From Eubacterium sp. (GTDB lineage Bacteria; Bacillota; Clostridia; Lachnospirales; Lachnospiraceae), in NCBI GenBank assembly GCA_022796875.1, contig JAAWJJ010000003.1, positions 30,876 to 94,875 of the forward strand: a stretch of DNA of 64,000 nt, in the 5' to 3' direction. The notes beneath the pieces are model-generated. The model worked only from the letters and a program-made list of their open reading frames with translations. It did not search any database and was not told the DNA's origin. Below are positions 25,091 through 33,564 of this stretch, one piece after another (position 1 is the first letter of the stretch; the number at the start of each line of letters is the position of its first letter). The position numbers and the translations under genes are program-made.

Positions 25091-25230
25091 AAACCAGGAA
25101 AAACCGTCAATTACCGCGAGTAATGAGGAAAATGGGGCTGTCGCATTAAGAAAAGTGATTTTTGCTTAAGTGCGACAGCCCCATTTGACAAATACCGCGA
25201 TGGTCAAATTGACTTGGTAATTCCTGGTTT
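25091..25230. repeat. 140-bp fold-back element (nested inverted repeats)
   Basis: Outer arms AAACCAGGAA (25091-25100) and TTCCTGGTTT (25221-25230) extend inward with imperfect pairing (GTCAATTACC against its complement). Inner arms AAATGGGGCTGTCGCA (25130-25145) and TGCGACAGCCCCATTT (25171-25186) are 16 bp perfect and continue as TTAAG/CTTAA with one bulge. It lies just downstream of ridA and can end its transcript, but is far longer than a normal terminator; a small MITE-like element is possible. Confidence 0.7.
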
Positions 25231-25250
25231 TGTTCAGATTTATTTTTCAG

Positions 25251-25628
25251 TTATTTAGCAATTGCAATTGCTTCAATTTCCACAAGGCCGCCTTTTGGCA
25301 GATTAGCAACTTCCACACAGGAACGGGCCGGAACTTCATGACAAAAATATTTTGCATAAATTTCATTTACCTGTGCAAAATCAGCAATATCTGCAAGGAA
25401 AATACTGGTTTTAATGACATGGTCAAGATCAGAACCACAGCCTTCCAAAATTGTTTTCAAATTTTCAAGACTTTGTACCGTTTGATCTTTAATACCTTTC
25501 GGGAGCGTACCGTCCGATGGATGTAAACCTAATTGACCGGAAATAAAAATAAAATTATCTGTTTTTACCGCATGCACATAAGGACCAACTGCCGCTGGCG
25601 CACCCGGTACATTTATAGATTGTTTCAT
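25251..25628 (-). CDS. ridA: RidA-family reactive intermediate deaminase
   Basis: A 125-residue RidA (YjgF/YER057c) protein that hydrolyses 2-aminoacrylate and related enamine/imine intermediates made by PLP enzymes. The conserved PARSCVEVANLPKG segment supplies the key Arg, and GPYVHAV, FISGQLGL and a C-terminal VEIEAIA are typical. An aaaggaag ribosome site precedes the ATG. It is followed by the fold-back element. Confidence 0.93.
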   Translation of the reverse strand: MKQSINVPGAPAAVGPYVHAVKTDNFIFISGQLGLHPSDGTLPKGIKDQTVQSLENLKTILEGCGSDLDHVIKTSIFLADIADFAQVNEIYAKYFCHEVPARSCVEVANLPKGGLVEIEAIAIAK

Positions 25629-25720
25629 GATAGATTTCTTCCTTTCTTCTGATTGTTATGAAACTTTTCTTCTTCATTATGATACTATTTTGACAAGCGT
25701 TTTAAACTTTGATAGACTTA

Positions 25721-26344
25721 TTAAAATTTCATAATTTCACAATACTTTAAGATCATTTCCACGCAGCCGTCTATTCCAAGTTTGGAACTGTCAAGCGTTA
25801 AATTATACGCGCGGGAATCGCCCCATTTTTTGCTTGCATAGTAATTATAATAACTTGCGCGGTTTTTATCTGTTTTCGCAATCAGTTCTTTCGCTTTGGC
25901 ATCGCTCAACTGAAAACGTTTTGCAATGTTGGCAATTCGGTAATCCAGATTGGCATGAACAAATACATTGCAGACATTTTTCATGTTTTCTAATGCGTAA
26001 TCAGCGCAACGGCCGACAATGACGCAGGATTCTTTCTGTGCCAGTGATTTGATTGTATCAAATTGAGCAAGGAAAACTTTTTGGTTCAGAGGCATTTCTA
26101 CATAACTGTTTTGGGAATATCCCCACATACTATTGGTGTCCATGACCAAAGAATATAAAAAGCTTTTTGTCGGTTTCTCATCATTATGCTCAAAAATCTC
26201 TTTACAAAACCCACTGTCTTTTGCTGCCATTTGCAGCAATTCTTTGTCATAGCAGGAAATCCCGAGTTTTTCTGCCGTTTTTTCACCAATTTCTTTTCCG
26301 CCGCTTCCAAATTCTCTTCCTATTGTAACTACAACTTTTTCCAT
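25721..26344 (-). CDS. cytidylate-kinase-like family protein
   Basis: A 207-residue P-loop kinase-like protein starting VVVTIGREFGSGGKEIG, the Walker A region of the cytidylate-kinase-like family common in Clostridia. Later parts include CVIVGRCADYALEN, an Arg-rich RIANIAKRFQLSDAKAKELI, and KWGDSRAYNLTLDSSKLGID. The true Cmk of this organism is probably elsewhere, and this paralogue's substrate is unknown. The frame extends to GTG 26353, but ATG 26344 has aaaggg eight bases upstream and is chosen. Confidence 0.82.
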   Translation of the reverse strand: MEKVVVTIGREFGSGGKEIGEKTAEKLGISCYDKELLQMAAKDSGFCKEIFEHNDEKPTKSFLYSLVMDTNSMWGYSQNSYVEMPLNQKVFLAQFDTIKSLAQKESCVIVGRCADYALENMKNVCNVFVHANLDYRIANIAKRFQLSDAKAKELIAKTDKNRASYYNYYASKKWGDSRAYNLTLDSSKLGIDGCVEMILKYCEIMKF

Positions 26345-26451
26345 TCCTGTCACCCTTTCTTACTTACAATTTCTATTCTTTTAGCATATTATTCTTCCAT
26401 TTCCAATAACATCTGGAAATTCTATATCTTCATACTACTATTATAATTGAT

Positions 26452-27363
26452 TTAACGTAATTTTTCTAATAAATTTATAAAATATTTCGGCAACGGTGCC
26501 TGAAGTTCCATATACTGTTTTATCGTTGGATGGAGAAAGCCAATCGTCATGGCATGAAGAGTCTGTCCCTGTAAATGGAATTTGTTTTTTCCGTTTCCGT
26601 ATACTTCGTCACCTAATAACGGATGGCCAATACTCGCCATATGAACGCGTATTTGATGCGTTCGTCCAGTTTCCAACCGAAATTCCATATATGTGGCATC
26701 CCTGAAACGTTCCAGCACCTGATAATGTGTAATAGCATCCCGGCCGTTTTTTACATTTACAGCCATTTTCTTTCGCTCTGTTGGATGCCGGCCGATCGCT
26801 GTTCGAATTACCCCGCTGTCCTCTTTTACAATTCCTTTGACAATGCCTCTGTAAATCCGTGTAACAGAATGTTCTTTGATCTGCTGTGCAATGTCCTGAT
26901 GCGCGGAGTCAGTTTTACATATGATCAGGGAGCCGCTTGTATCCATATCAATTCGATGTACAATACCGGGACGAATGGCGCCGTTGATACCGGATAAACT
27001 GTTTTTGCAGTGATACATAACCGCATTTACCAGAGTATGGTCGGTGTGTCCCGCAGCCGGATGAACTACCATTCCCTTTGGTTTATTTACGATCAGCAGA
27101 TCGTCGTCTTCAAACAGAATGTCGAGCGGAATATTTTCCGGCTCAATGCTTAACGTAATAGGATCTGGGATATTTATTTCGATATGGTCGTGCAGCCGGA
27201 TTTTATAGTTTGATTTTATAGCTTTACCGTTTACGAATACGTTTTCTTTCTGAATCAGCTTTTGCAAATAAGAACGGGTATAATCTTTAATTTTTTCACA
27301 TAGATATTTATCGATTCGCATTCCCGCTTCTTTTTCGGTTGCAGCAAATACTTCTTTTTTCAT
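26452..27363 (-). CDS. RluD-like pseudouridine synthase
   Basis: A 303-residue RluA-family enzyme: S4 domain (about 13-75), catalytic HRIDMDTSGSLIICKT near 135-150 with the nucleophilic Asp, and GRTHQIRVHMASIGHPLLGD. Immediately downstream of lspA, the standard lspA-rluD pair of Firmicutes, which supports the RluD/YlyB assignment (23S rRNA helix 69 region in the former). Gap to lspA 11 bases. Confidence 0.9.
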   Translation of the reverse strand: MKKEVFAATEKEAGMRIDKYLCEKIKDYTRSYLQKLIQKENVFVNGKAIKSNYKIRLHDHIEINIPDPITLSIEPENIPLDILFEDDDLLIVNKPKGMVVHPAAGHTDHTLVNAVMYHCKNSLSGINGAIRPGIVHRIDMDTSGSLIICKTDSAHQDIAQQIKEHSVTRIYRGIVKGIVKEDSGVIRTAIGRHPTERKKMAVNVKNGRDAITHYQVLERFRDATYMEFRLETGRTHQIRVHMASIGHPLLGDEVYGNGKNKFHLQGQTLHAMTIGFLHPTIKQYMELQAPLPKYFINLLEKLR

Positions 27364-27374
27364 AGTTTTATTTC

Positions 27375-27926
27375 TTATTCCTGATTTTCGTTTCTGGTTC
27401 CTGGTTTCGGTTCCTGGTCACATTTTTTGTTTTTGTTCCAGATCTGATTAAAATCAGTTTCTTTATAATAAAAAATCAGTAAAACAATAAATGCGATTGC
27501 TCCTCCTGTGACATAAATATCTGCAACATTAAAAACCGGAAAATTGATCAGCCTAAAATAGAAAAAGTCAACGACATACTTATTTGTTACCCGATCAATG
27601 AAATTTCCGATTGCCCCTGCTATAACGAGAACCGCAATGACATGAAGCGGGAAAAATCTCCTTTCTGTTGGCAGCTTCCAGTAAAAATACACAATGACAG
27701 CCAGAATCACAATGGTTGCAATGTAAAATAACATCTGTTTTTCCTGCATGATTCCAAAAGCAGCCCCCTGATTTTCCAAATAATGGAGCACGAAAACGTC
27801 TTTGATCAGGACAAAGTCTTCCTGCCCTTTCAAATGCACAACCGCAAGATTTTTTGTAATCCGGTCAAGAATGATCAATAAAATAACGGCAACCGCTCCT
27901 AGTACAAAACCGGCACTTTTTTTCAT
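27375..27926 (-). CDS. lspA: lipoprotein signal peptidase LspA
   Basis: A 183-residue inner-membrane aspartyl protease that trims prolipoproteins after lipidation. Four hydrophobic helices are apparent; catalytic Asp residues are in GNFIDRVT and FNVADIYVT, with NQGAAFGIM earlier. The C-terminal 15 residues hold a short Pro/Glu-rich repeat (EPKPGTRNENQE). Substrates in this window include the D,D-carboxypeptidase and DUF3048 lipoproteins. aaggag precedes the ATG. Confidence 0.93.
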   Translation of the reverse strand: MKKSAGFVLGAVAVILLIILDRITKNLAVVHLKGQEDFVLIKDVFVLHYLENQGAAFGIMQEKQMLFYIATIVILAVIVYFYWKLPTERRFFPLHVIAVLVIAGAIGNFIDRVTNKYVVDFFYFRLINFPVFNVADIYVTGGAIAFIVLLIFYYKETDFNQIWNKNKKCDQEPKPGTRNENQE

Positions 27927-27944
27927 CGCTACTACTCCTTACAC

Positions 27945-28015
27945 AAATTTCATCTAAAACTTCATCCGGACAGAGCTCCAAATTTCATCTAAAAACTTCA
28001 TCTGAACAGGACTTC
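27945..28015 (-). repeat. tandem duplication of the aroB 3' end
   Basis: Two adjacent copies of 35 and 36 bases (27945-27979 and 27980-28015), both with the aaatttcatcta(a)aacttcat core. The upper copy contains the aroB stop codon (27998-28000), so the aroB end has been copied into the aroB-lspA gap. Confidence 0.8.
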
Positions 28016-29110
28016 AATTGCTTCCAGTAATTGGTCATCATCAATGTTTCTGTCAATCACTGCGTTTCCGATAGATTTTAATAACACAAATTTTACGGTT
28101 CCGGCTTCCATTTTTTTGTCGGATTTGGAAACCGTTAATATTTCTTTTGCGCTGATTTCTCCGGCATCACGGCAGGAAATATCCAGTTTTGTCGGCAAAT
28201 GATATGCATTTAATAACAAAACTGTATTTTCAAATTCTTCCTGGGAAATATGTCCCAACCGATAGGAAAGATATAACGCGGATACGATACCCAGGGAAAC
28301 ACATTCTCCATGCAGTAATACAAAATCCGTTTTCATTTCCACCGCATGGCCGATTGTGTGCCCAAAATTCAGTAACGCCCGCTCCCCTTTTTCTTTCGGA
28401 TCTTTTTCTACAATGGCTCTTTTAATCAGACAGCTTTCATAAATCATATGCTCCAGTGCGTCCATGTTCCGCGCCAAAATATGTTCCCTGTTTTCTGATA
28501 GCCACCTGAAATACTCTTTATTTTTTATCAATCCATGTTTGATGATTTCTCCCATTCCCGAAATAAATTCTTTTTCAGGCAATGTTTTTAATACTGATAA
28601 ATTGATATAAACCAGTTTTGGCATATAAAATGCTCCCACCATGTTCTTGTATTTTAGAAAATCCACTCCCGTTTTTCCGCCAATACTGCTGTCCACCTGC
28701 GACAACAAAGAGGTTGGGATCTGAATAAAATCAATTCCTCTAAGGTAAGTTGCGGCGGTAAATCCAGTCAGATCACCTACAACTCCGCCGCCAAGCGCCA
28801 GCAAAAGATCTCGTCTTTCAAAATGATTTTCCACAAGATATTCATACAAATGCTGAACCGTATTCAAATTCTTTTGCGGCTCACCGGCCGAAAACACAAA
28901 AAGAAATATATTAAAATAATTTTCTTTTAACTTTTCTTCCAGCTCTTTTGCATACAGGGGGGATACGTTACTGTCGCTGATAATACAGATTTTGATTGTA
29001 CTATCATAATTTAATTTTTTCAAACCTAAAATAAGTTTGTTAAATCCTGATTCTATTTGTATGTTATATATCGTATTTCCCTCGTAATGAACGGGTAATT
29101 CTCTGGCCAT
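27998..29110 (-). CDS. aroB: 3-dehydroquinate synthase AroB
   Basis: A 370-residue NAD- and zinc-dependent enzyme closing DAHP to 3-dehydroquinate, step 2 of the shikimate pathway. NAD-binding GGGVVGDLTGFTAATY and IPTSLLSQVDSSIGGKTG are present; zinc ligands are the Glu of GMGEIIKHG and His residues in NFGHTIGHA and LLHGECVS. ATG 29110 follows caggaggaaaaa and starts MARELPVHYEG; the longer frame to 29143 lacks a ribosome site. No other shikimate genes are nearby. Confidence 0.93.
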   Translation of the reverse strand: MARELPVHYEGNTIYNIQIESGFNKLILGLKKLNYDSTIKICIISDSNVSPLYAKELEEKLKENYFNIFLFVFSAGEPQKNLNTVQHLYEYLVENHFERRDLLLALGGGVVGDLTGFTAATYLRGIDFIQIPTSLLSQVDSSIGGKTGVDFLKYKNMVGAFYMPKLVYINLSVLKTLPEKEFISGMGEIIKHGLIKNKEYFRWLSENREHILARNMDALEHMIYESCLIKRAIVEKDPKEKGERALLNFGHTIGHAVEMKTDFVLLHGECVSLGIVSALYLSYRLGHISQEEFENTVLLLNAYHLPTKLDISCRDAGEISAKEILTVSKSDKKMEAGTVKFVLLKSIGNAVIDRNIDDDQLLEAIEVLFR

Positions 29111-29139
29111 TTTTTCCTCCTGCAATATATTTCTTATTA

Positions 29140-29907
29140 TCATATATATTTTTCAAGCGTAACCCTCAGTTTCCCCTTTTTAGATAATCCATGTATCCTG
29201 GCCAACACATATTTTCCGTGTCCGCGGACAGACAGAATATCCTGCTCTGCACAAAGATAATCGGGTTTTATAATATTTCGTGCATTGATAAATACCAGTT
29301 TGGCTGCAATCTGCCGCACCGCCTCACTACGGGAAATATTACAGCATGCGGCAACAACGCAATCCAGCCGTACCGAAGTGACTGTCTTTTGGAACGCTTC
29401 CTTTTTCGGAGAAAAAGCATCCATCTCCTCTTCACAAATACTTATTGTAATATCCGTATGCCGGATTTTTCCCAGTTCTCCTGTCAGAAATTCGGCGATC
29501 CTTTTGCAACAAAAAATATAACTTTCTTTTTCTTTCACCAAAATATCGCCAAGCAGCTTTCTTTCAATTCCCAGATGCATACATGCCCCGAGCACGTCGC
29601 GATGTGTAAGCGTTTCTGCAAACTTTGCATGACGCGGCGAGGCTTTCAGACATATGATCGGGTATGAAATATTTCTTTCACTAAAAGAAAGAGCATCAGG
29701 TATAAATGCTACCATCTGACGCTCTGAACTTTCATAACCACCATATAGCTGAAACTTTGTGTGAATTTCCTGCCGGTGCTGTAAAAACAGATCTGCTTCA
29801 TTCATATTCAGGAAATCGGAAAATAAAATCTGATTTCTTGCCGCTGCTTTCATGGATAACCCCAGCAGTTGTTTTAATAAGAACTTCTCTTCTTCAGACA
29901 TTTTCAT
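29140..29907 (-). CDS. ylmH: S4-domain RNA-binding protein YlmH
   Basis: A 255-residue YlmH-family protein: an alpha/beta N-terminal part (FIPDALSFSERNISYPIICLK) and a C-terminal S4 domain (about 175-255, VRLDCVVAACCNISRSEAVR). In Bacillus, YlmH acts in ribosome quality control on stalled 50S-peptidyl-tRNA complexes. It sits directly downstream of sepF, the usual ylm-cluster order. ATG 29901 with agga upstream is an alternative start. Confidence 0.87.
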   Translation of the reverse strand: MKMSEEEKFLLKQLLGLSMKAAARNQILFSDFLNMNEADLFLQHRQEIHTKFQLYGGYESSERQMVAFIPDALSFSERNISYPIICLKASPRHAKFAETLTHRDVLGACMHLGIERKLLGDILVKEKESYIFCCKRIAEFLTGELGKIRHTDITISICEEEMDAFSPKKEAFQKTVTSVRLDCVVAACCNISRSEAVRQIAAKLVFINARNIIKPDYLCAEQDILSVRGHGKYVLARIHGLSKKGKLRVTLEKYI

Positions 29908-29919
29908 TCATTCCTATGC

Positions 29920-30456
29920 CTAAAACATGCTTTGCATTGCCGGCATGTCAAAAGCATCCGCTATTTCCGAAAAATCGCCGGAAATATCAACCTGAGCCGG
30001 TGTAATGATAAAAATGTAATCAGAAATTTTTTGCAGGTTTCCGTTTATGGCAAAGGAAGAACCGCAGGCAAAATCAATAATCCTCTGCGCAACATCCAAA
30101 TTAAGCCCTTCCAGATTTAAAATAACCGTCCGGTTGCTTAAAAGCGTTTCGGTAATCTCCTTTGAATCATTAAAAGAAATTGGTTTAATGATACAGACTT
30201 CCATATTACCGGAAACTCTCCTGCTTGTACGCATTGGAGTCACCTTTTGTGACTGTTTTGTAGTCTTTTCTCTTGACTTATTATCTACTACCGTATAGGA
30301 TACCGCCTCTTCCTTTTCCTCCTGGCTGCGGCGGAAACTTCTCTTCTTTGGCATTTCTTCTTCATATTCATCATCGTCAAACTCATCGTAGAAATCATCT
30401 TCGTCATCTTCTGCGTTTAACTTCATCATGTCCAGAAACTTATCTAAGACGCCCAT
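29920..30456 (-). CDS. sepF: cell division protein SepF
   Basis: A 178-residue SepF, the membrane anchor and bundler of FtsZ in Firmicutes. An N-terminal amphipathic helix (GVLDKFLDMMKLN), an acidic low-complexity linker (about 15-75) and the conserved SepF domain (about 85-165, VCIIKPISFNDSKEITE and LNLDVAQRIIDFACG) are visible. ggaaggag precedes the ATG. It lies between yggS and ylmH, the canonical arrangement. Confidence 0.93.
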   Translation of the reverse strand: MGVLDKFLDMMKLNAEDDEDDFYDEFDDDEYEEEMPKKRSFRRSQEEKEEAVSYTVVDNKSREKTTKQSQKVTPMRTSRRVSGNMEVCIIKPISFNDSKEITETLLSNRTVILNLEGLNLDVAQRIIDFACGSSFAINGNLQKISDYIFIITPAQVDISGDFSEIADAFDMPAMQSMF

Positions 30457-30477
30457 TTTTAAATACTCCTTCCAGCA

Positions 30478-31179
30478 TTACTGAATGCTTTTTAAATAAT
30501 TTCTCTCCCCAAAAATACCGGTTCCGACACGCACCATCGTTGCTCCTTCTTCAATGGCTACCGTGTAGTCGCCTGTCATTCCCATGGACAAAATACTCAT
30601 ATCTACATTATCAATGTTTTTGCCGTCAATGTCAACAGATAATTGTTTGATTTGGCGGAAATAGTGCCTGTTTTCTTCCGGATCTTCCACATATGGGGCA
30701 ATTGTCATAAGCCCTTTTACTTTTACTCCTTTTAATTCTGCCACCTGACGGATTAATTCGATCGTATCTTCGGCTGCAATTCCAAATTTACTTTCTTCTT
30801 CTGCAATATTAACTTCAATTAAAACCGGAATCACACGATGATTTTTCTGCGCATGGATACTGATCTCCTCAGCCAGACGATACGTGTCCACGGAATGGAT
30901 TAAAGTAACGTAAGGAGCCAGATACTTCACTTTGTTTCTCTGCAAATGCCCGATCATATGCCAGTGTGTTTCCTCGGACATCAACTCCTGCTTTTCCGTC
31001 ATTTCCTGAACCTTATTTTCTCCAAATTCACGGCAGCCGCATGCGAATGCTTCGTTTAAGAGATCGACCGGTTTTGTCTTTCCGACGGCAATCAGTGTTA
31101 CTTCACTGCGCTCCCGTCCTGCACGCTTACAGGCGGCCTGAATATTTTCCTCTATCTGTTTTAAGTTCTCTTCAATCAT
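30478..31179 (-). CDS. yggS: YggS-family pyridoxal-phosphate homeostasis protein
   Basis: A 233-residue PLP-binding protein (PLPBP/YggS) that buffers cellular PLP and is not known to catalyse a reaction. The PLP Lys is in LIAVGKTKP; HMIGHLQRNKVKYL, GLMTIAP and the C-terminal VRVGTGIFGERNY phosphate-binding segment are typical. caggagg ribosome site. It precedes sepF with a 21-base gap. Confidence 0.93.
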   Translation of the reverse strand: MIEENLKQIEENIQAACKRAGRERSEVTLIAVGKTKPVDLLNEAFACGCREFGENKVQEMTEKQELMSEETHWHMIGHLQRNKVKYLAPYVTLIHSVDTYRLAEEISIHAQKNHRVIPVLIEVNIAEEESKFGIAAEDTIELIRQVAELKGVKVKGLMTIAPYVEDPEENRHYFRQIKQLSVDIDGKNIDNVDMSILSMGMTGDYTVAIEEGATMVRVGTGIFGERNYLKSIQ

Positions 31180-31287
31180 AGTTTCGTACTTCCTCCTGTT
31201 AGTCTTTCTGTTGGTGTTTCATTAAAAGTAGATTTTATTATTTGAATAAAAATATCTGTCTGGCTTATTTCCTGCAAAATTCAGCTT

Positions 31288-32652
31288 TTAATTTACAAGT
31301 TCTCCTTCTTTCATGCTTGTCCCGTCTAATGCAATATGGTCATATAAACTTAAACCGTAATCAGTTTGAAGTTTCACAATACTGTATTCTTCGTTTTCGG
31401 CAGTCACTTCAATTTTTTTGAAAACGGCATACCCCTTGTTGATATTATAGACCCCCTGCAGGGAATCTTTCTCTTTTACAGTGTAGGTTTCACTGGAATC
31501 CGGCTTTAAGATCACGCTGCCAGCCGGAATTTCCCTCGCATCAATATAATAAAAATGATCTTTTTTATTATAAATGGTCGTGTTCACAAAAGACGCGTCC
31601 GTATTATCCTCATTTTTTACAAGCAGCCCCAGCGATCCGGTATCATCTCCTGACAGAAAATACTCTTCTGGAACCAGAAAAAAATCTTTTTCTATAATGG
31701 CGCTTTTAGGAATCTTTAACCCTTCGTTTTTATCCAGCATCAGTTCTATGGACAAAAAACGGTCCGACAGAAACCTGACCAGCGAATTTCTTAAGGTCAG
31801 GATCAAATAGGGAATGTTATCTTTTGTCACAATTTTACTCTCTGCCCATGCGGAAGTATCGTCCTTTAAAAAACGTATTTTTACATTACTTTCTTCTGCC
31901 AGCAAAGAGATCAGCGTATCGTCAATCGGTACTACAATATTCCAGTATTCGCTTGTAATCAGCTTGTAAACCGGTGTCCCGATGGTAGTGCTTTCCTGTA
32001 CTCTCAAATTGTTTTTCTGATAATCCGGCGAAGAAAACATGTCGCCGGTAAAAGTATCTGCGGTAATTCCCTCGTACCCGTCAGTGTAATATGCCACAAT
32101 TCCGGGTTCTGCCGCGGTATGAACGGAAAAACTGCCGCCGGTTTCCTGATTTAATTCCTCCAGCGCTTCCCGCGATAAGGCCTCGTTCAATTCCGCATCT
32201 ATTTCCTCTTTATATCGGTAAACGGAAGAAAAATCTTCATCTTCATAAACCGTTAAAAATTTTTTGATGGAATCCGCCATAAAATCCAGAGTTTCCTGTG
32301 TTAAAGAGGAACCGTTCTGCGCTGCCTCCACAATTTGTTTATAGTATTCACCGTTTTCATCCACAGAGTAAATCTGATCTCCAAAAGATACTTTCGCCCC
32401 GTCTTTCTGGTAATAATTGACATATCCGTTTTCTTCAGATAATACGACTTTTTCTTCATACAACGCAAGTCCCGTATAGGTAGTATTGGCGGCCAGCGCT
32501 CCCTGCTGAACTTCATAAACAGACACATGCCGGGCGGTAACATAACTGACCACCTGTACGACCAAATAGCATAAAATGAAAATAAATACAATAATTCCAA
32601 TATTCAGTTTTACCGGTTTGTGAAAACGAATTATTTTATTTTTTTCTGACAC
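31288..32652 (-). CDS. HlyD-like membrane protein of the sepF cluster
   Basis: A 454-residue protein with one N-terminal transmembrane helix (about 17-40) and a large extracytoplasmic part. Residues 45-110 look like the split biotinyl-lipoyl half of HlyD-type adaptors (GLALYEEKVVLSEENGYVNY, KVSFGDQIYSVDENG); the centre is helical and the C-terminal half beta-rich. No transporter partner is adjacent. GTG start at 32652 after aaaggcgg. First gene of the yggS-sepF-ylmH transcript, which hints at an envelope or division role. Confidence 0.7.
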   Translation of the reverse strand: MSEKNKIIRFHKPVKLNIGIIVFIFILCYLVVQVVSYVTARHVSVYEVQQGALAANTTYTGLALYEEKVVLSEENGYVNYYQKDGAKVSFGDQIYSVDENGEYYKQIVEAAQNGSSLTQETLDFMADSIKKFLTVYEDEDFSSVYRYKEEIDAELNEALSREALEELNQETGGSFSVHTAAEPGIVAYYTDGYEGITADTFTGDMFSSPDYQKNNLRVQESTTIGTPVYKLITSEYWNIVVPIDDTLISLLAEESNVKIRFLKDDTSAWAESKIVTKDNIPYLILTLRNSLVRFLSDRFLSIELMLDKNEGLKIPKSAIIEKDFFLVPEEYFLSGDDTGSLGLLVKNEDNTDASFVNTTIYNKKDHFYYIDAREIPAGSVILKPDSSETYTVKEKDSLQGVYNINKGYAVFKKIEVTAENEEYSIVKLQTDYGLSLYDHIALDGTSMKEGELVN

Positions 32653-32724
32653 GAATAAAATACCGCCTTTTGCTCAAAATAAGAAGAAACACCACCATTA
32701 TAAGGAGAGAAAGGAAATTTTCAT

Positions 32725-32934
32725 ATGAATACCAGGGCATTGGATTATACTTTATTAACGCTGGTCATTATCGGCGCGATAAACTGGGGATTAACCGGCC
32801 TCTTCCACTTTGACCTGATCGCATGGATCTTTGGCAGCTACACCTGGTGGGCAAGGATCATCTATCTGATCATCGGCATTGCAGGGATCCTTTTGATCAG
32901 TCTGTATGGAAGAATCCGTTCGGCAACCCAATAA
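32725..32934 (+). CDS. DUF378 small membrane protein
   Basis: A 69-residue protein with two transmembrane helices (about 8-30 and 42-62). The DUF378 pattern ALDYTLLTLVIIGAINWGLT is unmistakable; function unknown. It is one of the few + strand genes right of 24 kb, divergent from the HlyD-like gene, with ribosome site ggagagaaagga and its own terminator. Confidence 0.85.
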   Translation: MNTRALDYTLLTLVIIGAINWGLTGLFHFDLIAWIFGSYTWWARIIYLIIGIAGILLISLYGRIRSATQ

Positions 32935-32939
32935 ATAAG

Positions 32940-32986
32940 GCTCCACTTCTTCATCTGCAAAGCTGCAGTGTTTTCGGAAGTGGAGC
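32940..32986. terminator. bidirectional terminator hairpin
   Basis: GCTCCACTTC (32940-32949) pairs with GAAGTGGAGC (32977-32986), with a secondary CTGCA/TGCAG inner stem, then aatttctttc. It lies between the DUF378 gene (+) and the P-loop gene (-), whose 3' ends converge. Confidence 0.8.
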
Positions 32987-33001
32987 AATTTCTTTCGGTT
33001 C

Positions 33002-33421
33002 TTATAAATCTACAACTATGTAATCTTTAATATCGTCAGATAATGTATCCGAATTTTTTGATACGCTTAATACAAAATTCACATGGAAATTATCACTGAT
33101 TGCTTCCAATTTACGAATGACGTGGTCAATCTCATCGTCTTTCGTATTGGAAATCGTCAGGAAACTGTCTAAAAACATTTCTTCCAGATCGTGGTCCTGA
33201 GAAATAATTCCGCATATAAAACCTAAAAATTCGTCGCTGTTCGAAATCGGGAAATCTCTTACGTTGATCAAACGGATCTTATTGCTTAGTTCATACATTT
33301 TTTTTGTATTTTTATCAATATATACGACATTTCCATTTGCTTTTTTTACCATGTCATTGACCCTCTCCAGCAAATGTTTTGTTTTTCCTTTCCCTTTTTC
33401 TCCACATATTATCTGCACCAT
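33002..33421 (-). CDS. small P-loop protein of unknown function
   Basis: A 139-residue protein starting MVQIICGEKGKGKTKHLLE, a Walker-A-like loop (GEKGKGKT) right at the N terminus. FVLSVS is a beta-strand near the C terminus; no clear Walker B Asp-Glu or other domain is present. I recognise only the P-loop. ATG 33421 follows ggaggatattgct; the longer frame to 33472 crosses the leader. It seems monocistronic with its own promoter. Confidence 0.65.
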   Translation of the reverse strand: MVQIICGEKGKGKTKHLLERVNDMVKKANGNVVYIDKNTKKMYELSNKIRLINVRDFPISNSDEFLGFICGIISQDHDLEEMFLDSFLTISNTKDDEIDHVIRKLEAISDNFHVNFVLSVSKNSDTLSDDIKDYIVVDL

Positions 33422-33483
33422 AGCAATATCCTCCTTAATCATAATAATGGGAAAGAGAGCTTTCACCATCATTTTTTCGCTAT

Positions 33484-33502
33484 AAAAGCTTTAGAAGCTT
33501 TT
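33484..33502 (-). other. short hairpin in the P-loop gene leader
   Basis: AAAAGCTT (33484-33491) and AAGCTTTT (33495-33502) pair with a 3-base loop. Read from the - strand promoter at 33533-33561 it falls within the 5' leader; it could also be the end of the upstream carboxypeptidase transcript. No long U-run follows on the - strand. Confidence 0.4.
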
Positions 33503-33532
33503 TTCTTTGCCGGACGATTTGTCCATATACAC

Positions 33533-33561
33533 ATTATATAAGATTCAACCGGATAATACAA
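33533..33561 (-). promoter_or_regulatory. promoter for the P-loop gene
   Basis: On the - strand TTGTAT (33561-33556) and TATAAT (33538-33533) are spaced 17 bases, in the gap between the carboxypeptidase stop and the P-loop gene, giving a leader of about 105 bases. Confidence 0.6.
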
Positions 33562-33564
33562 CCT

